Assembly: GCA_035048485.1 (NCBI GenBank)
Contig: CM068587.1
Location: 45,817,496-45,881,495, forward strand
Direction: 5' to 3'
Origin: Pteria penguin
Lineage: Eukaryota; Mollusca; Bivalvia; Pterioida; Pteriidae
Length of the DNA: 64,000 bases
Shown here one piece after another: positions 24,234 through 38,600 of this stretch. The notes beneath the pieces are model-generated. The model ran no database searches. It worked only from the letters and a program-made list of their open reading frames with translations, and was not told where the DNA came from. Positions within the stretch are counted from its first letter, which is position 1; every line of letters begins with the position of its first letter. The position numbers and the translations under genes were made by a program.

Positions 24234-25363
24234 GGTCTGGACTTATTGTCGAAAACCCGATATCAACTTCTTTTAGATATGACTAAGCATTCTCAAATAT
24301 AAGTTCAGCAAGAATCTTCCTTTCATATAAAATCTAGTGACCTTGACATTGGAGGAATGATTTTAGTTTGATTGGTCAATAATACTTCACTGGATGACAG
24401 ACAAGATTTCGGAGTGCATTATCCAATTTCATGTACACACTCGAACACAACTTTGACATCCTAGTCTATTGTGACACTTGTGTTGATCGTATTATAATCC
24501 GGAGTCAAGGTCAAGCAATGCTATTTTAGGTCAAGACACTTGTATCAGATATAAAATTGTTTGGCGCAAAAAGAGGAGGGCATGATTTACGAACGTACTG
24601 AATGAAAAACGCATACGAATTATTCTATCGAAAACCGCATTTTGTATTTTATCTGGCATCTATCAGTAAGAGGCACGAGAAGTCAATGATTAATAGTAAT
24701 TTTAAAGTTCCTCATCCCTTAAACCAGGTGCATCCGTCTGCGTCCATGGTAACGCGTAACCTTGAACTGAATGTAAATGCAGTACTAATCGTCTTCACAT
24801 GGCGCTTTCAATTTTTCCCACTCCCTGCAACTGATCTATGTAACCTGTTATAATCCCAAGTCAGAAATCTGGCAGGATTAAAGCCAATTTCATCATACCG
24901 CTTGGTATTTTCTTATTTTTTAAATCAAGACCTCGACTCCAAATCCTCACTATCGTTTATCACCGACCAGATTCCTATATCAGCACAAACTAACATCTGC
25001 CTGTATATTTACAGCAAATCAGACACCAAAGTCTTGTTGAAATTCTATAGTTATTACTTATCAAAATGGTGTTTTGGTGAAAGCATGGCAAATTTGTAGC
25101 ATACCTTCATCATTTTAAAGTGGCATTCACGGTAAACAGTTCTTGGAAAGTTGTCTCTTTTAAGAAATCAATCCAGTTTCAAATTTCATCACAATCCGGT
25201 ATCATAAGCATGCGACCGACCCCTTGATTTTCACATTCAAGTAACCTGATGAAAGGAGTGACTGGCGAGAAATGAAGCATGATAAACTTCTCTAAATGAA
25301 AGTACCAACAGGTGGTATTTATGCCTTACTCAAATATTACAACCAACAGTTTGCAGAGAATAT

Positions 25364-25369
25364 TTTATT
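25364..25369 (-). terminator. Candidate PRPF39 polyadenylation signal
   Basis: AATAAA on the minus strand, about 1.24 kb past the PRPF39 stop. The DNA between would be the 3' UTR; a shorter UTR is possible. Confidence 0.35.
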
Positions 25370-26607
25370 TGTGAAATATAATCATACTTAACAAAACAAT
25401 ACTTCAAAAATACATATTGCTGTGTACAATAGCACTTAGACAAAGGACAGAGATAGCTTCTTCCATCTTTTTAATCAGTGCACTATACATACAAATAATT
25501 ACAATGATCACCATGATATTGATGAAAATAAAAAATTCTTAAATACTTCACATACCTACCAACTCACCAAGCACTGGTTGTTCCCATGATAACCCCATAC
25601 ATCTCCCAAATGCTAAATACTGCCTGATCAACAACCCTTTTCACCTTCTGACATATGTATCTCTTTTCCAGTTTACATATCAACCTCTTTAAGTATATAA
25701 AACACAGGTAAAGGTTGGCAGATATATCCAACATATTAACAGAAAAACAAGACATTTAATTAAATTTTTTAAATCTGAAGTTTTTTGACATTTCCCCTAA
25801 AAATGTCTTTTGGACATATTGTAGCTGAAAGTGATACTAATGAGATGAAACATGAATCATATCAATATTGTAACTATGATGTAACTGACTGACGGCTTCT
25901 TAGGTAATAGTCATAACAACCTTAACTGGATGTAAATAACTTTGAGACATTCCATTTTAAAATACATAAGATGAGACTGACATCCAGATACAGAGTCGAT
26001 TCATACCATGAATCACACACCATGAATCACACCATGAATCGCACTTCATACCATGAATCATACCATGAATCACACTTCATACCATGAATCATACCATGAA
26101 TCACACTTCATACCATGAATCACATTCCATGATACTATGTAATGATTCTGCTGTAATATACAATTTTCTTCAAGAAATAACAATACTTGTATAAAACTGC
26201 AAAATATGTGTACAGCAGTGCATTCCTGGTAAAAGATGAGAAAAATCACAGAACCTGATGGTTAAGTAATGACAAAAGTTCTCTCTCTTGCCAAAGGTAC
26301 AATGTGTATATCACTTTCAAAGGGATCATTTTGCTTGATACAAGTAACAAGAAAGTTTTCACTGTGATTAAGGTTGGACAAAATTGAGGATTTTCTAGAG
26401 GTATGTGTATCTGCATCAGATATCTAATTTTTTATATTTAATATGTTAGACGGGACTTACTAACAATGTACAAGTCATGTTTGATAAAGTTTCTCTACAA
26501 CGAAAATGTTGTATTGAGACTGAAAGTGTTGAGGATTTTCTACAGATATTTGCATTTCCACAGGATGATATAGTCTCTATAACACGTGATGATCATTGTG
26601 GGCAGTG
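25370..26607 (-). other. Probable PRPF39 3' UTR, with a CCATGAATCACA tandem repeat
   Basis: There is no coding signal. At 25998-26125 units of CATACCATGAATCACACTT repeat four to five times. Confidence 0.4.
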
Positions 26608-29600
26608 TCATGACGGATAGTAATGGGGTCCATACCATTGACTGTGGTAATTATTATACCCTTGATGCTGCTGCAATGAAAAAAAAAAAAGTATAAGACA
26701 GATTCCTGTTCTTTCATAACTCATTTTTAAAATCTTGATTATTTGTTGGTTTCTTGCATCTTTACGTTCTGCCAAGATTTCCACTTTATGATTACAGTAT
26801 ATGTCTAATGCATTACAAAGAGATTTTGACACATGAAATGGATCAACTCAAAGCAGTGATGAATGTCTACCACGAGAAGATTGGACTTGAACACGGGACC
26901 ATTCTGTCACAAACCAAGCATGCCTCTGGCTTTACAGTAACTACACCAGAAAGTACACAGAAATCAACAAGCATATTAAATAGTGCTGAAGCATGTCTCT
27001 ATGATAATCTACGGCCACTGGTTTCCGTAGTAATAAATGAACCCCAACACAGGTAAAACGGCCTTATCTTTACCAAAATTAAGTCAAGCATGACCAAACT
27101 CCAACTTGATCTAAAACTCACAGATACAAAGCTACATTCAAAATTTCGGGTCAGTAACTTCAATGATTGTAATAAAAAATGTCCAGAAAACCAAAGTGTC
27201 TCAGACAGACACACACACACACAGTGGGTGCTTATAGTTCCCTCCGATTTTATTACTGGGGGACTAAAAACTATGAACACAGCTCTAGCAACATGAACCT
27301 GGTCAAATGCTAAACAAGACCATGTCAATATAAAAAAGATCATAGGTTCAAATCTCATCAAACTCTTTGTAATATTTTGTGTGTTTGATCGACTGATTGA
27401 TTTTTGTTTTACGTCACACCACGAATATTTCACGTATATGGTGACGGCATCTGCCTGATGCAGGGCATACAAATTTTGACCTTTGCAACGGACCCACCTG
27501 AAGCAGTGAGGGATCTTTAACGTGTCATGCATACCACGACATGGGGTCTCGGTTTTTACTGTCTCATCTGAAAGACATTACACTGGCATGACCAGAGCAG
27601 GACTCGAACCCCGGCCTCCCGATCAGGAGTTCGACGCGATACCACTAAGCCATGCCGGCTTTCTTGTGTGTTTGAACAGCTTCGACATTTAATTCTGGCT
27701 TTACGTTTATGGATGAATATCAAAAAGTACATCTTATCCTGCATAATATAGTTTAGCTGCATATGAGCAATATCAACCCAAAACACAACCTCATGATAAT
27801 AGGATAACATTTTCATCATTCCATTAATGAGCAGAGAGTGTAAGATTTATTTCTGTATCACTTACATTATAGGCTCCCCAATGGTAATTATACCCTTGGT
27901 CTCCTGCCATCATACTACTGTGATCTGCACCATTAGAGCTCTGGTGGTCCATCTTGCTCCTCTTCTCTGATGGCTCATCACCACTAAAAAAGCACAATTT
28001 TTTTTTAAATCAGCTGAAAATTAAAGATAAAGTGAACAAATGTTTGTATCAGATGATTTGTGGTAATTTAAAAGTACAACAGGGATTTTCAGTCCATGTA
28101 ATGGAGTATTTTAACGTCACTTTCAAAAACAGCAACCACAACTGACAAATCAGGGTATGATACAAGTCCCTAGATCATAGCCAGATCATGGTATCACATT
28201 TCTCCAAAGACTTGATTCAAGTACCAAAAAAAGATATTCCTTGGATGAGAAGACGAGAAGTTCTTAAATATCATTAATTCTGTTTTCCACATATCACTTA
28301 TCTGTTTACGTTTAAAACTTTCTTATCCATGAATGAAGTATGTCATTTTCTACTGGTTCATTTATGAAGATATCTAACTCTTAGTATGTTAGGATATATT
28401 TGAGGCATAAAACAGGGCAGAGATAATTATTAATTCTGTGTGTACACAACATCAATTAATTTTCAGGGATGAAAATACTACCGAGTGCTACATTATCATA
28501 ATGGAAATGTAACTTACTGAGCATGACCTGAAGAGTCATGAGGTCGCTTCTTCCTCTCGGCATGTAAATCTTTCATTAATTTCTGATGTTCATCATAGGA
28601 CTCCTTTAGTCTAGAAAATAAAATAGAAAAGTAAAATAATATTTGTTATCTTCAACCAATTAGAATGATTTGCACCTTTTTATTCATTTTTTTTTTCTGC
28701 ATTAACTCTTTGTAACATATTTACATTCACATATAGAATGTTCTGTATGTATCTTCATTCTAGCAAAGTTGAAGCTGTCCTTTGTGTACCAATTCATGAC
28801 TACGCTCACAGTAACATAATCAAAGATACAGAGAAAGCTAGCCACAGGTCACACAAGGGGAAGTGTATCGCTGGAACACCAAACTACAGTATGTAATCTA
28901 TGCTCCCAGTATAAATACCTGTAGTTTTAGCATAGTCTACACACAAACTGGAATGTGCCTTTTAAATCTGAACCCCAGCCATTACAGGCCGGATTGATTG
29001 ACTGATTGACTGATTACTGTTTTACTTCACTCCACGATTATTTCACATATTTCACTCCATGATTATTTCACATATTTCACTCCATCATTATTTCACATAT
29101 TTGATTATTCTATTATTTCATGAACTGGAAGCTACAAGTAATATTAATTGAGAAATGAATATATACTTCAAATTTTCAGTCTTCAAATTAAATAAATCAC
29201 TCTAAAACTAAGAAGTAACTCCCTTATGCATAGCTGTGTCCTTAGATAGATTCTTTGGTTCACTTTTCGGTCATTTTGGTTTCAACACTTCTCTTCAAAT
29301 ATTCATATATTTTGAAAATTCCAATTATTTGGCCAAGAGCATCACTAAAGAGCCATAACTTGTCGAAATGTGCATATGGTGCACTAAATTATTAGGTATA
29401 TATGTTCTATATTTATTACTATGGATCATAAAGGCTAAGCCTGTATAAGAAGATCTCTAGGACAAGGTAAGCAAGGTAATTCATCATTGCATTTATATAT
29501 CACAAAACTTTACTCCCAACAATTTGCTGTAAATTTCGGTTGCTCTAAAATAAGAAGTTGATCAAAGAAGAAGTACACACCTGATTAATATAAAACACTT

Positions 29601-32600
29601 AAGATTGGATAAATATTTCATGTAATTTAAACTAAAACAAGGGCACAACCCTTGTCAAATCCCCAAGTAAAAAACCTGTCGATCTTCACCACTATCAAAT
29701 TAAGTATGAAAATAGTAAGCATAGCATAGCATAGCAATACGGACAAAATTATCTAAGTAGAAAAATCTAGAATATTAATAATGCTGGAAATCAGTATCCT
29801 AAATATAACATTCATCCTTCCATATTCAACCATGAAGATAAAAACATTCTAAAATAATGATGATTACTTTAATATGCTGCCTCCAAAATCTTCAAGAAAT
29901 TCCAGTTTTCTTTGAGACATTTTAGCTTTAGTTTCTAATGGGAAATTTTCACAATCTAGAATTCTTGAGAACAAGGCCACCACATGTTCCTCACTGATTG
30001 GATGGCACTGGTATTCCAAGTCTAACATCTGTAGGTAAAGCTTGATGTTACCCTGAAAAGAAATCAAAATAATCATCAAAATCATGTCTTGTTTTCATAT
30101 AGTAAAAGCAGTGGCAAGGATAAAAATAATTCATTTCATTAATGATAATGTAACTATATAGTAGTAATGTACGGCTTGCCATTTTCATGAGTAGCAAAGC
30201 CGGTGTGGCCTAGTGGATAAGGTGCTCGGCTCATGAGGTCGCGGGTTCGACTCCCGTCCGGGGCACACCGGTGTTCTGTCTTTCGGATGAGACAATAAAA
30301 ACCGAGGTCCCGTGTCACGGTAGGCGTGGCACGTAAAAGATCCCTCACTGCTTCGGGTGGGTCCGTTGCAAAGGTCTAAATTTGTATGCAATGCATCAGG
30401 CAGATGCCGTCACCATATACGTGAAATAATCATGGAGAGATGTAAAACAATAATCAATCAATCAATCAATCATGAGTAGCATCCTGGATGCTAGTTCATG
30501 CAAAAGACTTGTCTTATGATCACTACTTGTCATCAAGCTTTGTATTCGGTTTGTTTATCATTTGCCAATGACTGTTTTCATCAGCATAAACAATGAAAAC
30601 ATGATGACAACCAGATGACTCTTTAGTTAATCATATTTGTCATCCATACAATTAAACATTTTGTTCTTTGTCTATATGTAAAATACTTTTTTTATAAGAA
30701 ACAAAACACACTAAATGGAAGAATTTTCAGCCATCTAGTCTGCTTCTACGGGTTCTCAGAAAATCTACAAATCTTTATGTAAAATCTATCACTGTTGTTG
30801 AAAGCTTTTACTGTAAATAGATGGTAATTTACCATAAATGCTTGCAACAGCAGCATCGAATTTTATATGAACAGTTGTGCGTTTTCTGAAACCACTGGAG
30901 AGACACCTGGTAGCTGTAAACTCGTCGATGCAGAGAGTTTTTGTCATCATATTATCAACTGTCCTAAAGGAAGATTTAAGAAAATGTAATAGAATTTCAC
31001 CTTATCTTTTTCTATTGCTGCATCTAGCACTGCTCTTGCTCTCTCTGTATCTCCAACAACCTGTAAAATAATCAAATATAAAACCACTTCTGATTCATTC
31101 ATCAATAAAAACAAGCAACTTCATGAATTTTCATAAATTTGTAACTGTCATATTCAATTCCAAAAAATGAAAGGACTTGAAAGTCCTCAAGGTCGGAATT
31201 GCATGGTCAAGTACATCAAAGGTAATAAAGTCGTGATCCACCAAGAGATCACACACCAAGCGTGTAGTGTTTAGGATCAGTATTGACAAAAACACGGTCT
31301 GCGCACAGGTGCTCGTTTTCATATAAACAACGGCTCCGCCCCTGTACACCCCTGTACGTCTCCGTCTCGTACTATATAGTTATCTCATTCTCTCATCACT
31401 TTTTATATTGACAGTAGTGTGAAATTAACAATCTGGACAGTCTCCCGCTGTACATGTACATTTTGGGAAAACCACGTTTACATGTGGAGATCTATAAATA
31501 ACTGGCTATTTTTAGTAGCATTACATATCAACAACTACCGAGACGTTTGTTTATCGTTGTGACGAGAAGATTGTAGAGTACTTCGAATTCCACTGCTATA
31601 AAAAGAAGCGATAGTTTTATTAATTATAATACAACGGATACTAGTACGGACTAGTAGTGTACTTCTTAAATTACGGCACAGCTACAAAATAATGTCAATC
31701 GTACTTTTTCGTGACTTTCCGTCGAGTATTCGGAAAGACTGCATGTCCTCTAGCGCATGAATATAACTCGTCTAAATCGATGGAATAACGGCACATCTAT
31801 TTCCTCATCTGATCAAACTTATCTTGTATTGACTCGTACAATATGAATTATAAATACTGAAAGTAAATCTAATCACACTTTTTCTAAATTACGACGCACT
31901 ATTTATACACGAGGAGGTATTTTCTGCGTTCCACGCATTCTCCACAGCTTATTGTAACGACTAGGGTCTGGAATTGCTACGCAATTCCGACCAAAAAGAG
32001 AAAACACCTTTTCTATGTTTATTTTTGACAACTATTTCATACCTTAAGCAAGTATCTGGTGTATTTGATAGCAAAAAATGAAGCTACAGCTGGTTGGGTA
32101 GATTGCTCTATGTATTGTTGGAATAAACTCTCTGCCTCTCCACTGTTACCACTGCGCCTCTCTAGTGATATCCGTCTCATCGCTACCATCACAAGGCCCG
32201 GTACAGCAGCCTCCAGGTTATTCAGGATCTCCATGGCAGTCGCACGATGACCTGCAAGATATAGGTCACCAATTATCACAGGGTCAACCACAGTCTATAG
32301 GAAATCATATCCTGATAGCAATACAACGGGTTGACAATTCGATCAACAGCTACATGTATGTTACCCTTTCTATTGATTGTACTACCTGAACAAAGGAATC
32401 TCCTGTCCTAAATTGACCCAATCTATCGCTGTATATTTATGACAAGGGTGGGCCATAAATCTGGTGTACTATATATATAAATCTACAAAGAAAAGAAATT
32501 CAAAGTCTTTAGCAAATGAATATTTCATAAAAGCTGAATCAGACCTAGGTTGGAATCAGGCATTCTTTATTTTTTTTTCCAATAGAGAGATTAGGACATG

Positions 32601-35600
32601 ATTACATACCTTGTCTTTCCTCAAAAGCTGCCCATGCAAGATGGATATATGGTTTCTTTGGTAGGTGGATTTTACAGGCCCTTGTGTAGACAGTTCTTAC
32701 TGCATCAAGGCTGTGATCTTCCATATATTTGGCGTACTGAAAGGAAGAGAGATCCATATAATTCGTGACTAGAATCTTGATATATATTCTTTGAAAATGT
32801 GACTCCTGCAAGACAGACATAAATAAACAAATGCCGCAGCGATTACTATTGCTGTGCTGCTTCAAAGACAACTCCAAGCAGCTTTTCAAACCTATTTTCT
32901 AATGGACTAACCAATAGTCTGAAAGCTTATTTCACTTACCAATGAAAACTTTTACCAACCTTTTAAATAATATAAAAGAGAATATACTAAAAATACAGAC
33001 TAAGCAATTTATGCCCCTAAAATTGAATACACCTTCATTCTAAACCCAGGTAAAAGTGAGTAGCATTACCAACACAACTGTATCAAATACAGTCAAACGT
33101 CGATATCTCGAACACTGATATCTCGAATACCCGGGATATCTCGAAGTCGAACGTCGGTCCCGAAAAAAATCCTTCATATTATGATTAAATTTACCCCGGA
33201 TGTGTCGAACACTGATATGTCGAATACCATGCTTATCTCGAATACATTTTCAAGTCCCGAAGTTCTTATTTACCCGGTTTATCTCGAAGTTGGCTTTTTA
33301 TTGACAATATCTCTCGCGGCGTTTACCTTAGACCACCGGTCGCTCGTGTGGTGTGATTAATAGACCGTGTCGGAGTACGAAGCCACAGTGATTATATAAT
33401 CGATCGAGTCGGTGTGTACCGTGTTATTTATACCAAATATTAGTAAATGATGATAGCTTATTAAATTCGACATAGAATTTAGCTGCATTTAATTAAAGAT
33501 ATATATATATATTGTTCATTGATTCCTTTTTATTTCGAATCCATGTGTCTATGTATTTTTATGCAAAGTACTAGCAGTTAAATCAAATTATGACGTGTGT
33601 CTTTATTTTGTCTAATGTGTTAGCCCGTCCTCGGTTTTAGGTATAGTATAAGACAGTTATATCCAGTATTGAATTTAAATTACCATATTATTGAAAAGGA
33701 AACATTACGTTTTCAGTTTTGGAGTATATTCTCTTATATTCATAAAACATAAAAGGTATGATGAGATTTAGATTAATTATCTAGGAACAATGTGCACATC
33801 TTTATGCGTATTTATTGACAAACACATGTATATCTCGTATATCTACTATAATAATCACAAATGTCAAAGAACCGGCGTACGTTAACAACTGCAAGATTTG
33901 TGATCCTAAACTAGAAATTCGGATATCTCGAACTACGGATATCTCGAAGTATTTTCCACGGTCCCTCCAACTTCGAGATATCGAGGTTTGACTGTATTTT
34001 CCAAATCTTACCTTCATCCAGAAATCTTCATATAAAGCTGTGGCAATCATACATCGTTCAAACAAGCAAATGACTCGTTCATGGCTGCCATTTGTAATCT
34101 CAAAATCCAAGTAATCCCTCCAGTTCTTCAGCTGCGATCTTTCCAAAGGTTTCACATGAAAATAGGGACGTTTGATCTGCATTGATAGAGAAAAAAACAC
34201 AAGTGTATTAAACACTAATTTTGTACTTATTTTTTTTAATTATTCTAAATTGTAACTAGAGCAACGCAAAGCTAGCATCCCCTAGCATGGCATAAAATTT
34301 AATCAATTTACCATTTCAGCCCATTGTGACCTTGACCTTGAGAATTTGACCCTGAGACGAGGTCATGGCACTTCCTTGAGATGTAAGCAACAATCACATG
34401 TAATATTACTGATATCCATTGAGGCGTTAAAAAGTTATGGCCCGGACAAGCAAACACACACACACACACACACATATACATACATACATAAACACGGACA
34501 ATCGAGTTGAACAAGAGGATAATAAGGATTAAACCAATTGGATTGTGAATTGAAAGTTGCTTGGTTGTCAATGTTCAAGACACTTTTAACCTTTTTTTAA
34601 TCAGGTCACAACATGGAAGCAGAAGTTAACCAAACTCTTTATAATGGTATAATCTGGTACAGAACAAAAATTACCACGTTACAAGCTAACCACTTCACCA
34701 TTACAACAAATGTGCCACTAATGTGAACAGAGGGAAATCTTTATTACCCCTTCTTCAAAATTCCATCTTTTGCTGACTTCCTCTTCTGTCTTTTTGAAAA
34801 CATCTTCTCTTATAGCAATAATTCTGTCCCGTAACTTCATGGCTTCTGTTTCATCTGACTGTAAAAACAAATTTATCATAAAAGACAATTCTATATATAA
34901 AACATATAGGACAAAGAAGCAGAGATGTTGACAATGTCTGACAAACTAATAAATGTGCCGGTCCAAATGGCCAACATACTGATCACGTTTCTCGATCTAC
35001 GTTTCTTTCGACCGCAGACGTCAATGTTTTGACAAATGTGCATACCTATCGCATCATAGTTGTTTCAGTGTATTTATCTCAGGGCACCCACACCCCACAC
35101 TGGTACCCGTACCCTTTGAAGGGGTAATTAACATGACATTTTCAGGCTGATGCGGAATTTTTTTTTTTTATTAATTTAAAGGTTTTCTTAGTAAATACAA
35201 TAAATAAGCAAATTTTCTTTTATTGGCCAATCTAATACATCAAACATTCAAAATTTCATTTCATAATTTTAGCATTCTGTTTCTTAATCTTGTAAAGTGA
35301 TCAACTGCACAGTTCAACTGAGAGCTTCAAAATCATCTGTGTATTAGATTTAGATTGAGAGCTCCCCCTGTCTCAGCTTTGTCTAATTGAGACTCGGAGT
35401 AAGATTAAGACTCATAGTTTTCCCCCTTTTTTTAACAGCTGGCATGAGGCATGTACCTCTGCTCTATCAAGTTTTTATTGTTTAAAAAGTATGTCAATCT
35501 ACTGACAGTCAGTACTAATTCTTTTAGTTTTTTTTTTTTTTTTCGATAACTGTGGCATTTATGTGACATAATTTAGAAAATGAAAGTACAAACTAAGTTT

Positions 35601-38600
35601 TGAACCGAAACTGAAACCACAAGCACATTTCCGTGATCACATAAACACTGGTCTACTACATTTAGTAAGAGAAAAAACTTTCGTAAGTGAATATCAAGTG
35701 AAAAGATAGTTTTATTACATATATTCTTTTAAGGATAGTGGAAAATTCTAAAGGCTCACTATGGGGAATTCCTGAAATCACTCAGAAATTGCTGCTCTGA
35801 ATCACCTAAAGACTCTATGGTCATTGAAAGACAGGAAATTCACCAAAAAGCCACTTAATATTCTGGTGTTATTCTGGACTGTATTTTTTCACTAAAATCT
35901 TGACCAGATGAAACTGGATGTTACAAGAGAATGATTGAATTTATCAACATTAAACTTCTATATAACAAACAAGCTGTTTGTGAAACACTAATGCCCCCAG
36001 CTGCACCAAAGTCAAAAAAAGTTATTTTTAGCATGAAGGTCATTGTCAAGGTCAAAAGGTCATCGACCTTGGTGTCATTTGAAATGGCTTCATTAGTTAA
36101 GTATGCATGTCAAATTTGAAGTCTCTATCCTTCACGGTTTAAAAGTTATAGCCAAGGTTATGGTTTACAACCAATCTGATTAAAACCATATCTTTATTCC
36201 ACTTCTCTATTTGTTACATTGCGTATAAAGATCTGGTGAAACCCCATAAGGGTTCACGTTCTGGTGACCTCTGATTTTCAGCCAATCAGAGGATCGGCTA
36301 CAAAATCTTAGGGATGAAATTAGCATCCACAGCGTACGTGACCCACAAGGTAGTTTTTGAACGGTGTTTGTTACATATTGCGTCACTATCACGTGCCTAA
36401 CCGAGTCACTGATTGGCTAAGGGAAATAACGGTTTCGGTGACTGAGACGTCATCAGAGTTCACCAGAACATGAACCCTTACGCAATGTAACATATAGAGA
36501 AGCGGAATAAAGATATGGTTTTAATCAGATTGGGTTTACAACAGACAGACAAACAAACAAACAGGCAGGACAAAAACTACATACCCCAGATCTACCAATC
36601 CTGGGGCATAAAAAACTACTGTCCGCGCCACTCACTCTGGAAACTGGAAAATCTGGATTTTCAGTTATTCATCTTCAGAATAATTTCAAAAAGGCAAAAC
36701 CATTTGATAGATCTTGTTTAGTCGTAACTTCTGGTGTATGCTATATGTTTGTATGAAGAAGCCTTCATATTTTATAGAAAAAAATCAATTATAGATAGGG
36801 CGAATTCAATGTTAAATTTTGACGTGACATCGCCAAGTTTCCATAGACTCAATGTTAAACATCGGCGACGTCACGTCAAAATTATCATAGAAAACGCCCT
36901 ATCTAAAATGATTTTTTCCCTATAAAATACAATGCTTCTTAGTAGAAACATATAACATACACCAAAAGTTACGACTAAAGAAGATCTGTCGATTGATATT
37001 AATTTTGTAAAACTATTTTAAAGATAAATAAGTGAAAATCCAGATTATTCGGTTTACAAAGTGAGTGGCGCGGACAGTATACTCTGTTGTCAAGAATTGG
37101 TTTGGACAGTTCAAGATCACTCACTGCATAAAGAATAAAGTCTTAAGCATAGATCAAAATTTCTGAAATCTGCATCAGCATATTGCTGCCACGATATGAC
37201 TGAAATAATGTTGAATGTGGCTTAAAACAGAAATACAACAACAACAGCAATCATGCAGACTTGAAATTCCTTGAGCTACAGAATTTTGAGTTTTTTCAAT
37301 GTATATTTATACGTTATACTATTATCATTTTATTTGGTCTGACAAGTTCTCCTGAGTTAGTCTGAATGTCTGACATAATGAAAAGTTTCGGACATCTGTG
37401 CAAAAAAAGTCATTTATCTCAGAAATAAAGACATAAATCCAGTGATTGACGCAACATGTAATACACCAACTGCCTTGTATTCACCGTTTATATCTATTAT
37501 TATCACAATTTCAAAATCAATGAAACCTTTGAGCAGAGTTGTTCAACACTTACTTTGCCACCTTCTGTTTCCATTCCTGGAGGGCAATCTTCTGGAGTTG
37601 CAGAGACACCTGGTGGGACATCATCCCCACCCACATCGTCTTCGTCTCCTGGAGTGGCAGCTTTGGCCACCACCTCCTGACGTAACCTGAAGAACTCATC
37701 CAGTGACAGGATTTCTTTAGGATGATGGGTGAAGACATGATGCTTAAAGCTAAAAGTGGAGAAACAAATTTACTAACTACGAAGAATTACACACTTTGAA
37801 GTTCTAATTTCTTTTAAGATTATGAATCCATAGCTAACTGTAAAAGAAATAAAACGGCAGTTTTGTCTCTCTTTAATGTTTGAATTTTGACCCCAAAATC
37901 AATAGAATTCTTCCTACGTAAGCATATATCCAAATTTGGTTTAAATAAGATGAAAGATACTGAAGTTATCATCTGGATAATGTGTGACAAAAAGACAGAC
38001 AAAGCAAACACTTATGGAGACATAAAAAGGTATTTCATATAAACAATTAATATTCTGCAAAAATTAACACATTATCAGGAGGTTTTTTTCTCTTACCTCT
38101 ATTATAAAGAGTTACTATCACTCGGGTATCTATTTACATAAAGTGAATGTAATTTTGTAAAGACAAATAAAGACTGAGATTACTTCTCAAAGTGGTGACT
38201 GTATAACTGTGTGGGTATGGACAGTACCCTCTCATACAGGGCTGTCACTCGTATTGGATCCTTCTCCCAGGCAATGTAGGCATCCCACAACTTGTCTGAC
38301 CTGAACTCCATACCACACGTCTGTATTGCTTTCTCATATAAACTGAAAGGAAAACAGGAAATAATTAGTGTCTTGATGGTATTAAGAAATGTCTTTGCCA
38401 TTAGCAAAATGATACATATAGGCATACATACAATAATACATCACATTAGGTAACAAATTTACACATTTATGTCATCTATAAATAAAGACCTTGACTTAAA
38501 TAGCAAACATGGATATTCCCATGTACTTATTTTCCTTTTCCTCTCATCTAAATATAACATGAACACTTACTTTCTAATATTTTGTTCTCCATTTTCGGCT

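Noticed and set aside
26999..27532. A 177-codon minus-strand open frame in the PRPF39 gene
   Set aside because: It overlaps the SINE-B and lies in the intron before the last PRPF39 exon; the residues lack any family pattern.
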